Source: Anaerolineae bacterium
GTDB lineage: Bacteria; Chloroflexota; Anaerolineae; J102
DNA: 7,389 bases
Direction of reading: 5' to 3'
Assembly: GCA_015493675.1 (NCBI GenBank)
Contig: WGCR01000098.1
Coordinates: 1 to 7,389, forward strand
Shown: piece by piece, positions 1 to 5,852 of the stretch
How the letters are laid out: each line of letters opens with the position of its first letter
How positions within the stretch are numbered: the stretch's first letter is position 1
Program-made: the position numbers and the translations under genes
The notes under the pieces: model-generated
The model's database searches: none
Told to the model about the DNA's origin: nothing
What the model saw: only the letters and a program-made list of their open reading frames with translations

Positions 1-992
1 GCGGCCATGAGATCATCGTAGGCGATGACTTCGGCCCGGATGAAGCCCCGGGCCAGGTCGGTGTGAATGGCGCCCGCGGCCTCCACTGCTGTGGCCCCCA
101 CCGGAATCGTCCACGCCCGCACCTCGTCTTCGCCCACGGTGAAGAAGCTCTGCACCCGCAGCAGCTTGTAGGACAGACGAATGACGCGGCTCAGGCCCGG
201 CTCGGGGATGTCGAACTCCGCCAGGAACTCCGCGGCCTCCTCCGGCTCCATCTGCGCCAGTTCCGCCTCCAGCTTGCCCCGCAGCGCTGCGACGATCACA
301 TTATCTCCCCGGACGATGCTCTGATACTGGTCGGCGACGCTCTCCTCCGCGTCATCATCGATATTCAGCAAAATGAACATCGGTTTTTGCGAAAGCAGAT
401 TGAATCCGCGCAGGAATTTTTCCTCGGCCGGGGATAAAGCCACTTCGCGCAGCGGAATCTCCTCCTCCAGCGCCGCCATCAGCCGCTCCAGCAATGCCTT
501 TTCGTCGGCCAGGGCCTGGCGCTCCTTGGCGTCGCCGCCCTTGCCCAATCGCGAAGCGATGCGCTCCAGACGATTGCTGATGACGGTCATATCGCTGAGC
601 AGCAACTCCGTCTCCATGATTTCGATATCGCGGGCGGGATCCACCTCGCCTTCGGGGTGCAGGACGTTGGGATCGCTGAAGGCCCGCACCACGTGCAGCA
701 ACGCGTCGTTTTGGCTGATCTCATTCAGCAGCTCACCCGCCAGGCCGCCCGCTTCGCCCATGCCTTTGGCCAGACCTGCGATGTCATTGTATTGCACCGT
801 GGCGTAAGTCACCTTCTTGGGATGATACATCTCCGTCAGCCGATCCACCCGTTCGTCAGGCACATGCACCACCGCGGTGTGCACCTCCATCCGGCCCGAT
901 GAGTAGGCTTCGGTGGTCACCTGGCCGCGGGTGAGAGCGTTGAAGACTGTGGTTTTACCGCTGTTGGGAAGTCCGATAATGCCGATTTTCAT
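1..992 (-). CDS. ychF: YchF/OLA1-family ribosome-associated ATPase, C-terminus cut off by the window
   Basis: An Obg-related P-loop NTPase of the YchF/OLA1 family; family members prefer ATP over GTP, bind ribosomes and act in translation and stress response. The visible 330 codons read through from ATG at 992. Seen: Walker A GLPNSGKTT (residues 7-15), G3 DIAGLAKG (70-77), HVVRAFSD (100-107), and NVLHPEG (109-115), whose His112 matches the catalytic His114 of E. coli YchF. A helical insertion covers roughly 120-200, a G4-like NIDD lies at 210-213, and the TGS domain begins near VRAWTIPVGAT (291-301). About 30 residues of the usual 360 or so are missing off the left edge. Oddities: the usual switch-I stretch NFPFCTIEPNTG is replaced by an unrelated sequence, and the G4 motif ends in Asp where E. 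coli has NVNE. It lies 48 bases downstream of folK on the same strand, probably one operon. No clear SD precedes it. Confidence 0.95.
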   Translation of the reverse strand, partial: MKIGIIGLPNSGKTTVFNALTRGQVTTEAYSSGRMEVHTAVVHVPDERVDRLTEMYHPKKVTYATVQYNDIAGLAKGMGEAGGLAGELLNEISQNDALLHVVRAFSDPNVLHPEGEVDPARDIEIMETELLLSDMTVISNRLERIASRLGKGGDAKERQALADEKALLERLMAALEEEIPLREVALSPAEEKFLRGFNLLSQKPMFILLNIDDDAEESVADQYQSIVRGDNVIVAALRGKLEAELAQMEPEEAAEFLAEFDIPEPGLSRVIRLSYKLLRVQSFFTVGEDEVRAWTIPVGATAVEAAGAIHTDLARGFIRAEVIAYDDLMA

Positions 993-1040
993 GGTATGAG
1001 ATTGGGAGAGTGTAGGAATTGAGAGAAGAAAAAACGTGTT

Positions 1041-1523
1041 TTATCCGGGCCATGGCGCTACGCCCGAGGCATCCACTTCTGCCAGCATGTCGGTCACGGT
1101 CAGGCCCAGACCAGGATGCACCCAGTGCGGGGCGATGTCGTTGAGGGGAATCAGCACGAAAGCCCGCTCATGCAGACGCTGATGGGGGATGGTGAGGCGG
1201 GGCGAGCGCAGGGTCAGATCGTCGTAGCCGAGAATGTCGATATCGATGGGGCGCGGGCCGTAGCGTCTTTCCGAGAAATCTCGCCCCATGGCCGCTTCGA
1301 TGCGCTTGACCAGCGCCAGCAGCGCCTCCGGGGAGATAGTCGTTTCGGCCAGCAGCGCCTGGTTGAGAAAATCTGGCTGATCGACCACTCCCCAGGGTTC
1401 GGTTTCGTAAATAGGCGAAATCGAGTGAATGACGATGGTTTGGGCCAGCAAAGTGCGGGCCCGGGCCAGATTTTCGGATCGATCGCCCAGGTTGCTGCCC
1501 AGGGCCAGCAGGATGATTGCCAT
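1041..1523 (-). CDS. folK: 2-amino-4-hydroxy-6-hydroxymethyldihydropteridine diphosphokinase (HPPK)
   Basis: Transfers pyrophosphate from ATP to 6-hydroxymethyl-7,8-dihydropterin, the step before dihydropteroate synthase in folate biosynthesis; cytosolic. The 160-residue product matches stand-alone HPPK in length. Motifs in order: LALGSNLGDR (6-15), YETEPWGVVDQPDFLNQ (39-55), RRYGPRPIDIDIL (86-98) with Mg-binding Asp94 and Asp96, then IPHQRLHERAFVLIPLNDIAP (112-132). I chose ATG 1523 because MAIILLALGSN is where the family begins and because a -10-like TATGAT lies only 7 bases upstream. In-frame starts at TTG 1559 and ATG 1535/1532 would add residues unlike the family. If the promoter call is right, translation begins at or next to the transcript's 5' end. 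ychF follows 48 bases downstream. Diverges from the exported protein gene at 1581. Confidence 0.95.
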   Translation of the reverse strand: MAIILLALGSNLGDRSENLARARTLLAQTIVIHSISPIYETEPWGVVDQPDFLNQALLAETTISPEALLALVKRIEAAMGRDFSERRYGPRPIDIDILGYDDLTLRSPRLTIPHQRLHERAFVLIPLNDIAPHWVHPGLGLTVTDMLAEVDASGVAPWPG

Positions 1524-1530
1524 GCTCAGC

Positions 1531-1559
1531 ATCATACATCTTTTTGGATTCAGGGGCAA
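1531..1559 (-). promoter_or_regulatory. Candidate promoter of folK-ychF, leaderless type
   Basis: Reading the minus strand, TTGCCC (1559-1554, 4 of 6 to TTGACA) is followed after 17 bases by TATGAT (1536-1531, 5 of 6 to TATAAT). Only 7 bases separate the -10 box from ATG 1523, so transcription would start at or within a base or two of the start codon. No SD is present, which fits a leaderless message. Box matches and spacing are seen; activity is inferred. Confidence 0.5.
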
Positions 1560-1572
1560 CGCCGGTTATACT
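1544..1572 (+). promoter_or_regulatory. Candidate promoter of the exported linker protein, leaderless type
   Basis: TTGGAT (1544-1549, 3 of 6) and TATACT (1567-1572, 5 of 6) with a 17-base spacer. The -10 box ends 8 bases before ATG 1581 and no SD is present, as in leaderless genes. It overlaps the opposing folK promoter, so the two polymerase sites are interleaved and could exclude one another. Confidence 0.45.
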
Positions 1573-1580
1573 TCTGTGCT

Positions 1581-2591
1581 ATGCGTTTCCGAAAAGGATT
1601 ATTGGTTTCCGCCGCTTTGATTCTGACTCTGGCTGTTTGGGCCGAATGGGGTCTGTCCGCCCGCGCCCAGTCCCATCCCTGCGACCCTCCCAACGTCATC
1701 CCCCGCGACGTTTGCGGCTTCGACGCCTTCCACGGCAGCCCCCCGCGCCAGATTCCCAACGGCTGGACGGAATACATCCTTTCCGGTGATCTGACCTTTA
1801 TGCAGGATGTGGACACCTACTGGGGGGCGCCGGCTTTACGCATGTGGAGCAACGGCGGCACGTTCAAGGCGGGCATCTACACCCAGGTGCGGGTGACGCC
1901 CGGCGCCGGTTATCGGGCTGCTGTATTCTGGGCCGCGCCCAACGCCCCCGACACCTTCGGGCGGCAGTTGGGCATTGATCCTACTGGCGGCACAGACCCC
2001 AATGCTCCGACCGTTGTCTGGGGCCCCATGCACTGGGGGACGGGGCGGATTCTCAGTCATAATCCGCCCCGCAGCGTGGATATCGATGTGAAAGCGCGGG
2101 CGCAGAATGATGTCATCACCGTTTTTTTCCTGACGGATCACAACCGCAGCACGGGGGATAATGTGATCTATGTGGATGCGATTGCCCTGTATCCCGACGA
2201 GAGCGCCCCGGCGCTGGCTACGGCGACGCCCGCACCGCCGACAGCGACGCCCGTTCCTACCAGCACGCCCACATCCGCAGCTACCAATACTCCGACCATC
2301 ACGCCGACAGCGACGGCCACCGATACCCCCACCGCGACGCCCACGCATACGCCTTCGCCCACGCCGACTTTCACGCCCACTGCGACGGCCACGCCCACTG
2401 CGACGCCTTCGCCCACGCCAACTTTCACGCCCACCGCGACGGCCACCCCCACCCCCGGTTTTATCGGGCGCATGATGCCTAAAAATGTCACCGGACAGCC
2501 TGATCCCATCGGCCTGCTGGTGAACCTGGGCGGCGTCACGGGCCTGCTGATGATGGTGGGGCTGGGCTATTGGATTTCGCGTCCCGACTGA
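1581..2591 (+). CDS. Exported, membrane-anchored protein with beta-sandwich domain and Thr/Pro linker
   Basis: A 336-residue surface protein of unknown function. Layout: signal peptide 1-29 (RFRK, hydrophobic core, likely cleavage after SARA); an extracytoplasmic domain about 30-210 that looks like a galactose-binding or carbohydrate-binding beta-sandwich, with FKAGIYTQVRVTPGAGY, GIDPTGGTDP (131-140), VVWGP (145-149) and a DVITVFFL...NVIYVDAIALYPDE end; a Thr/Pro/Ala linker about 214-292; and a C-terminal helix about 311-332 ending YWISRPD. Cys34 and Cys45 could form a disulfide. The same GIDPTGG...VVWGP style of domain with TPTATP linkers is familiar from Chloroflexota surface proteins. No catalytic residues are recognisable, so binding to a glycan or the cell surface is only inferred. 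The frame is open 155 codons further upstream, but that stretch lies antisense to folK; ATG 1581 gives a clean signal peptide and sits 8 bases after a -10 box. Confidence 0.9.
   Translation: MRFRKGLLVSAALILTLAVWAEWGLSARAQSHPCDPPNVIPRDVCGFDAFHGSPPRQIPNGWTEYILSGDLTFMQDVDTYWGAPALRMWSNGGTFKAGIYTQVRVTPGAGYRAAVFWAAPNAPDTFGRQLGIDPTGGTDPNAPTVVWGPMHWGTGRILSHNPPRSVDIDVKARAQNDVITVFFLTDHNRSTGDNVIYVDAIALYPDESAPALATATPAPPTATPVPTSTPTSAATNTPTITPTATATDTPTATPTHTPSPTPTFTPTATATPTATPSPTPTFTPTATATPTPGFIGRMMPKNVTGQPDPIGLLVNLGGVTGLLMMVGLGYWISRPD
2349..2456 (+). repeat. 54-base tandem duplication inside the Thr/Pro linker
   Basis: Two adjacent 54-base units (2349-2402 and 2403-2456) encode TPSPTPTFTPTATATPTA and the same again with a final Pro in place of Ala. 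They differ at five bases by my alignment: one at 2366/2420, one at 2381/2435 and three near the end. All but the last codon change are synonymous. The period of 18 codons suggests a recent in-frame duplication that lengthened the linker. Confidence 0.85.
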
Positions 2592-2658
2592 CATCGTTGC
2601 CTGATTGATTGATAAATTTTGGTAACTATACACCTCCCCTTTCATAACGAGGCAAAAA

Positions 2659-2742
2659 CCACAAAGACACGAAGGCACAAAGACACGAAGGGAAAAATAG
2701 AAAATTTTCTTCGTATCTTCTAAAACCTTCGCGTCTTCGTGG
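2659..2742. repeat. Imperfect palindromic repeat element with internal 16-base tandem repeat
   Basis: Outer arms 2659-2675 (CCACAAAGACACGAAGG) and 2726-2742 match as inverted repeats at 15 of 17 positions. Inner arms 2680-2690 and 2709-2719 match at 10 of 11, around an AT-rich loop (2691-2708). The left half is a perfect tandem repeat of CACAAAGACACGAAGG (2660-2675, 2676-2691). All three arm mismatches become G-U pairs if the minus strand is transcribed, but A-C mismatches if the plus strand is. The CACAAAGACACGAAG motif resembles short interspersed repeats I recall seeing between genes in many bacteria. It has no open frame of its own and no transposase nearby. Confidence 0.8.
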
Positions 2743-2765
2743 CAAAGCGTTGTGTGGGATACCTG

Positions 2766-2771
2766 TATAGT
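2766..2771 (+). promoter_or_regulatory. Possible -10 box for the two-component operon
   Basis: TATAGT (5 of 6 to TATAAT) lies 61 bases before the regulator start, but I see no convincing -35 box at the right spacing. Another weak pair, TTGATT (2605-2610) and TATACA (2627-2632) with a 16-base spacer, lies upstream of the palindromic element and would place that element in the operon's leader. The 2592-2832 gap otherwise holds only the repeat element. No SD is visible before ATG 2833. Confidence 0.25.
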
Positions 2772-2832
2772 TGCAAATTTTGTTGCGCCGTCTCACCAGA
2801 AGATTACGCTCCACGACTTTATCCCGATTATT

Positions 2833-3528
2833 ATGTCCCAACATATTCTCGTTGTTGATGACGATAAGCAAATTGCCCGACTTGTTCGTTCTTATCTTGA
2901 GCAGGCCGGGTATCAGGTTGCGGTTGCCTATGATGGGGATGAGGCATTGCGGCGTGTTCGCTCTGAAAAGCCCGATCTCATTGTGTTGGATCTGATGCTG
3001 CCGGGCAAGGATGGCTGGGAGATCACCCGCATCATCCGGGGGGATCAAGCGCTGGCCGCGATCCCTATCATCATGCTTACAGCTCGCGTCGAGGATACGG
3101 ACAAGATCGTGGGACTGGAACTGGGCGCGGATGATTACGTCGCCAAGCCCTTCAATCCCCGCGAGGTCGTGGCCCGGGTGCGGGCGGTTTTGCGCCGGTC
3201 TTCCGGAATGGTGCAACCCGTCAACATCCTGCAGGTAGGCCCGGTGCGACTGGACGCGGGCCAGCATGCGGTGACTGCGGCCGGAGAACCGGTGGATCTG
3301 ACGCCCACCGAATTCGATCTCCTGCAATTGTTGATGAAGTATCCGGACAGGGCTTTCACCCGTATGGATATGATTGCTCAGGCGTTGGGCTATTCTTATG
3401 AAGGCATGGATCGCACCATCGACAGCCACATCAAGAATCTGCGCAAAAAACTGAGCGTTCCCAAGGGGGAGCCGGGCTATATCGAAACGGTTTACGGCGT
3501 GGGCTATCGGCTGGTGGGGGAGCAATGA
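2833..3528 (+). CDS. OmpR/PhoB-family response regulator
   Basis: A 231-residue DNA-binding response regulator, cytosolic, phosphorylated by the kinase encoded next. Receiver domain 1-120: acidic cluster VVDDD (7-11), phospho-acceptor Asp53 in VLDLMLPG (51-58), switch residue Thr83 in MLTA, and Lys105 in AKPFNPRE (104-111). Winged-helix domain about 130-231: VDLTPTEFDLL (154-164), recognition helix in DRTIDSHIKNLRKKL (193-207), and wing YGVGYRLV (221-228). Every key receiver residue is present, so it should be active. ATG 2833 (MSQHILVVDDD) starts where the family starts; an in-frame ATG at 2752 would add 27 residues unlike a receiver domain. The 3' end overlaps the kinase start by four bases (ATGA), which suggests coupled translation. 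Target genes cannot be read from this window. Confidence 0.97.
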   Translation: MSQHILVVDDDKQIARLVRSYLEQAGYQVAVAYDGDEALRRVRSEKPDLIVLDLMLPGKDGWEITRIIRGDQALAAIPIIMLTARVEDTDKIVGLELGADDYVAKPFNPREVVARVRAVLRRSSGMVQPVNILQVGPVRLDAGQHAVTAAGEPVDLTPTEFDLLQLLMKYPDRAFTRMDMIAQALGYSYEGMDRTIDSHIKNLRKKLSVPKGEPGYIETVYGVGYRLVGEQ

Positions 3529-4871
3529 ACAAGCTGTGGGTGAAGTTGGGACTGGCTTTCGCTCTGGTGACGTTGGTGGGCATTGCCATCGCCGGGTTAC
3601 TGGCCAATTATCAGCTCAGCACCGGCTTTCATCGCTATATGACACAGAACCAGGTGGACATACGCCTGGTTCCGGCGTTGCAGGCTTATTATCATCAAAA
3701 CGGCAGTTGGGAGGGGGTTGAAAGCATTTTCCAGGCGCCGGCCGGCAATCAGCAGGAACGCTCCAAAGGGCGGGGCGCTCCCAAGCACACCCTGGCGGAT
3801 GCTTCGGGGCGAGTGGTTTATGATGAAACAGGGAGCTATCAAACGCTTTCCAAGTCTCAACGAAAACAGGCGATCCCCATTGAGCAAGATGGTGAGACTG
3901 TTGGTTATCTGCTGATTTCGGTTGGCAACGGCGGTTCTACGGGCCCGGCGCAGGCGTTTTTGACCCTGATCACGCAATCGCTGGTGCAGGCGGGCATTGT
4001 GGCCGGGCTTTTGGGATTGCTGTTGGGGTTCCTCATCGCCCGACATCTCTCGAATCCCCTGGATCGTCTGGCCCGGGCCGCGCGCAGGCTCTCTCATGGC
4101 GATCTCGGGCAACGCGTGCCTGTTTCGGGCAGCGATGAAGTGATGGAAGTGATGACGGCGTTCAATGAGATGGCCGAGGCTCTGCAACGCTCCGAGCAGT
4201 TGCGCCAGAATATGATCGCTGATATCGCCCATGAACTGCGCACGCCCCTTTCCGTTATCCAGGGCAATCTCCAGGCCATGCTGGATGGCGTTTATCCCAT
4301 GACTGAGGAGGAGATCGCCCGGATTTATGATGAAACGCTGCTGCTGAATCGTCTGGTCAACGATCTGCGGGCGCTGACGCAGGCCGAGGCCGGGCAGTTG
4401 CACCTCAATCTGGTTTCTGTTCAACCCGCAGGGCTGATAGCCGAAGTGGCGGAGATGTTTGGCGCTGCCGCCCGGGAATTGGATATCAGTCTGGAGACGC
4501 AAAGTGCGCCAGCGCTTCCTCTCATTCAGGCTGATCCCGATCGCTTGCGGCAGGTGTTTGCCAATTTGATCAGCAACGCCTTGCGGCACACGACCGCGGG
4601 CGGACGCATCACCCTGGCTGCGGCGCGGGCGGGCGATGCGGTGCGGTTTAGCGTCAGCGACACCGGGCCGGGGCTGACGCCCGAGGAGCAGGCGCATGTT
4701 TTCGAGCGCTTCTGGCGGGCCGACGCTTCGCGTTCGCGGGATAAGGGCGGCTCGGGCCTGGGGCTGACCATCGCCCGCTATCTCATCGAGGCCCATGGCG
4801 GCGAGATGGGCGTGGAAAGCGCACCGGGCCAGGGCGCCGTCTTCTGGTTTACCTTGCCCGTAGCCGACTGA
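3525..4871 (+). CDS. Membrane sensor histidine kinase of the HisKA/HATPase_c type
   Basis: A 448-residue inner-membrane kinase that should autophosphorylate on His236 and pass the phosphate to Asp53 of the regulator encoded just upstream. Layout: TM1 about 8-27; an extracytoplasmic sensor region about 28-148 of no family I recognise (it contains TLADASGRVVYDE and a VGYLLISVG strand, possibly PAS/Cache-like); TM2 about 151-171; HAMP about 172-224 (NPLDRLARAARRLSHGDL); H-box AHELRTP (235-241); N-box with Asn347 and Asn351 (RQVFANLISNALRH); G1 SDTGPGL (378-384); F-box FERFWRAD (393-400); G2 GGSGLGLTIARYL (408-420). All catalytic boxes are intact. The start overlaps the regulator stop as ATGA, with purine-rich GGTGGGGGAG just before it. 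No terminator is evident after the stop. Confidence 0.97.
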   Translation: MNKLWVKLGLAFALVTLVGIAIAGLLANYQLSTGFHRYMTQNQVDIRLVPALQAYYHQNGSWEGVESIFQAPAGNQQERSKGRGAPKHTLADASGRVVYDETGSYQTLSKSQRKQAIPIEQDGETVGYLLISVGNGGSTGPAQAFLTLITQSLVQAGIVAGLLGLLLGFLIARHLSNPLDRLARAARRLSHGDLGQRVPVSGSDEVMEVMTAFNEMAEALQRSEQLRQNMIADIAHELRTPLSVIQGNLQAMLDGVYPMTEEEIARIYDETLLLNRLVNDLRALTQAEAGQLHLNLVSVQPAGLIAEVAEMFGAAARELDISLETQSAPALPLIQADPDRLRQVFANLISNALRHTTAGGRITLAAARAGDAVRFSVSDTGPGLTPEEQAHVFERFWRADASRSRDKGGSGLGLTIARYLIEAHGGEMGVESAPGQGAVFWFTLPVAD

Positions 4872-4909
4872 CTTTTTCCGTCAAAGGATGCGAGAGTGGG
4901 CATGGTGGT

Positions 4910-4938
4910 TTGGTGGTGGCTATCGTTGATGCTATGAT
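4910..4938 (+). promoter_or_regulatory. Candidate extended -10 promoter of the hydrolase gene
   Basis: TTGGTG (4910-4915, 3 of 6) with a 17-base spacer to TATGAT (4933-4938, 5 of 6); TGC directly before the -10 box makes it an extended -10. Predicted start of transcription is near 4945, giving a leader of about 60 bases. Confidence 0.5.
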
Positions 4939-4952
4939 CTTCGTATTGCAAC

Positions 4953-4972
4953 CGCCCGCATCGACGCGGGCG
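4953..4972 (+). other. GC-rich hairpin at the 5' end of the hydrolase leader
   Basis: CGCCCGC (4953-4959) pairs perfectly with GCGGGCG (4966-4972) around the loop ATCGAC. It begins about 8 bases after the predicted transcription start and is preceded by TTGCAAC. No T-run follows, so it is not an intrinsic terminator. A 5'-end hairpin that protects the message is the simplest reading, by inference. Confidence 0.6.
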
Positions 4973-4993
4973 TTCCGCTGTCTCTCAACCAAT

Positions 4994-4998
4994 GGAGG
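4994..4998 (+). promoter_or_regulatory. Shine-Dalgarno that sets the hydrolase start
   Basis: GGAGG lies 5 bases before ATG 5004. The in-frame ATG at 4992 overlaps this SD and has none of its own, so 5004 is the likely start. Confidence 0.75.
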
Positions 4999-5003
4999 TT
5001 CTT

Positions 5004-5795
5004 ATGGCAACGGTCGAAATCCGGGGCGTTTCTTATCATTATGAAGTCATTGGGCAGGGGCCGCCCGTGCTCTTTGCCCACTGCCTCACCTGGAATCATC
5101 GTGAATTTGATGCACAGGTGGCGGCGCTGGCCGATCGCTACACCCTCATCCTGCCCGATCAGCGCGGGCATGGCGACACCGGCTTTCCGGCGGAGCCCTA
5201 CACCCTTGAGGATATGGTGGAGGATTTGTATGAGCTGGTGCAGATGCTGGATGTGGGGCCGGTGCACTATGTGGGGCATTCCATGGGGGCGATGATGGGG
5301 CCGTTGTTTGCCCTGATGCACCCGGAGGCTTTGCGCTCGCTGACGCTCATTGGCGGCTCAGCGGATGCGGAGACGCCCGAACGACTGGCGGGGTATCGTC
5401 AGCTTGTCGCGGCTGTGCGGGCTGGGCATCACGCTCCGGTGGCCGAGAAGCTGACAGGGCTTTTCTTCAGCAAAACCAGTCGCGAGAAGCGCCAGCAGGC
5501 CATCGCCCGCTTCATGGATGATTTCATGAACATCAGCGGCGAAGGACTGCACTGGACCGCCGAGGCAGTGTTCGTGCGCCAGAATCTGCTTCCCCGCCTG
5601 GGCGAGATCGCCCTGCCTGCGCTGGTCATGACGGGCGAGGCGGATGGGGTGACCTCCCCCGAGCGCGCCCGCGAGCTGGCAGACGGCATCCCCGACGCCC
5701 GCCTGCTGATCGTGCCGCGGGCCGGGCATTTTCTTCCTGTCGAAGCGCCCAACACCGTCACCGGCGCGTTATTGGACTTCTGGGAAACGCTGTAA
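5004..5795 (+). CDS. Alpha/beta-fold hydrolase
   Basis: A 263-residue cytosolic alpha/beta hydrolase with an intact catalytic triad: nucleophile Ser93 in the elbow GHSMG (91-95), Asp214 in GEADGVT (211-217), and His242 in AGHFLPVE (240-247). The oxyanion loop is FAHCLTWN (24-31) and PDQRGHGDT (51-59) is the usual strand-4/loop signature. A cap region with many charged residues covers about 120-195. Overall form and length resemble the enol-lactonase (PcaD), haloperoxidase and proline iminopeptidase-like branches. The sequence does not fix the substrate, and no neighbouring pathway gene helps, so no specific name is given. The protein lacks a signal peptide. It has its own promoter, leader hairpin and SD, and appears to be a single-gene transcript. 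Confidence 0.95.
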   Translation: MATVEIRGVSYHYEVIGQGPPVLFAHCLTWNHREFDAQVAALADRYTLILPDQRGHGDTGFPAEPYTLEDMVEDLYELVQMLDVGPVHYVGHSMGAMMGPLFALMHPEALRSLTLIGGSADAETPERLAGYRQLVAAVRAGHHAPVAEKLTGLFFSKTSREKRQQAIARFMDDFMNISGEGLHWTAEAVFVRQNLLPRLGEIALPALVMTGEADGVTSPERARELADGIPDARLLIVPRAGHFLPVEAPNTVTGALLDFWETL

Positions 5796-5813
5796 GCGCT
5801 TGTTGTTGACTGC

Positions 5814-5844
5814 TTGATCTTCTGGTGCATGGGTGTGATAGATT
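5814..5844 (+). promoter_or_regulatory. Weak candidate promoter before the lipoprotein reading frame
   Basis: TTGATC (5814-5819, 4 of 6), a long 19-base spacer, then TAGATT (5839-5844, 4 of 6) preceded by TGA as an extended -10. The -10 box ends 8 bases before ATG 5853, the same leaderless spacing as at 1572/1581. TTGACT (5806-5811) is a better -35 match but is badly spaced. Confidence 0.25.
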
Positions 5845-5852
5845 GGCCTGCC

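Noticed and set aside
1524..1559. TTG 1559 or ATG 1535/1532 as the folK start
   Set aside because: They add residues before the family's conserved start MAIILLALGSN and would overlap the promoter boxes.
1116..1580. Upstream extension of the exported protein by 155 codons
   Set aside because: It lies antisense to folK and has no signal or domain; a proper signal peptide starts at ATG 1581 right after a -10 box.
2168..2539. Minus-strand frame rich in Val/Gly (VGVAVGV repeats)
   Set aside because: It is the complement of the Thr/Pro codon repeats of the plus-strand linker, not an independent gene.
2660..2742. CRISPR-like array from the repeated CACAAAGACACGAAGG
   Set aside because: Only two directly abutting copies with no spacers, embedded in a palindrome, and no cas genes.
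2651..2760. Insertion sequence or MITE with target-site duplication
   Set aside because: No transposase and no convincing short direct repeat flanks the palindrome; kept only as an interspersed-type repeat.
2626..3525. 299-residue minus-strand frame across the response regulator
   Set aside because: The plus strand encodes a complete regulator with all catalytic residues; the end of the minus frame is translated repeat sequence.
3597..4796. Long open frame on the minus strand across the histidine kinase
   Set aside because: The plus-strand kinase has every family motif in order; the minus frame shows no domain and is a shadow of GC-rich coding sequence.
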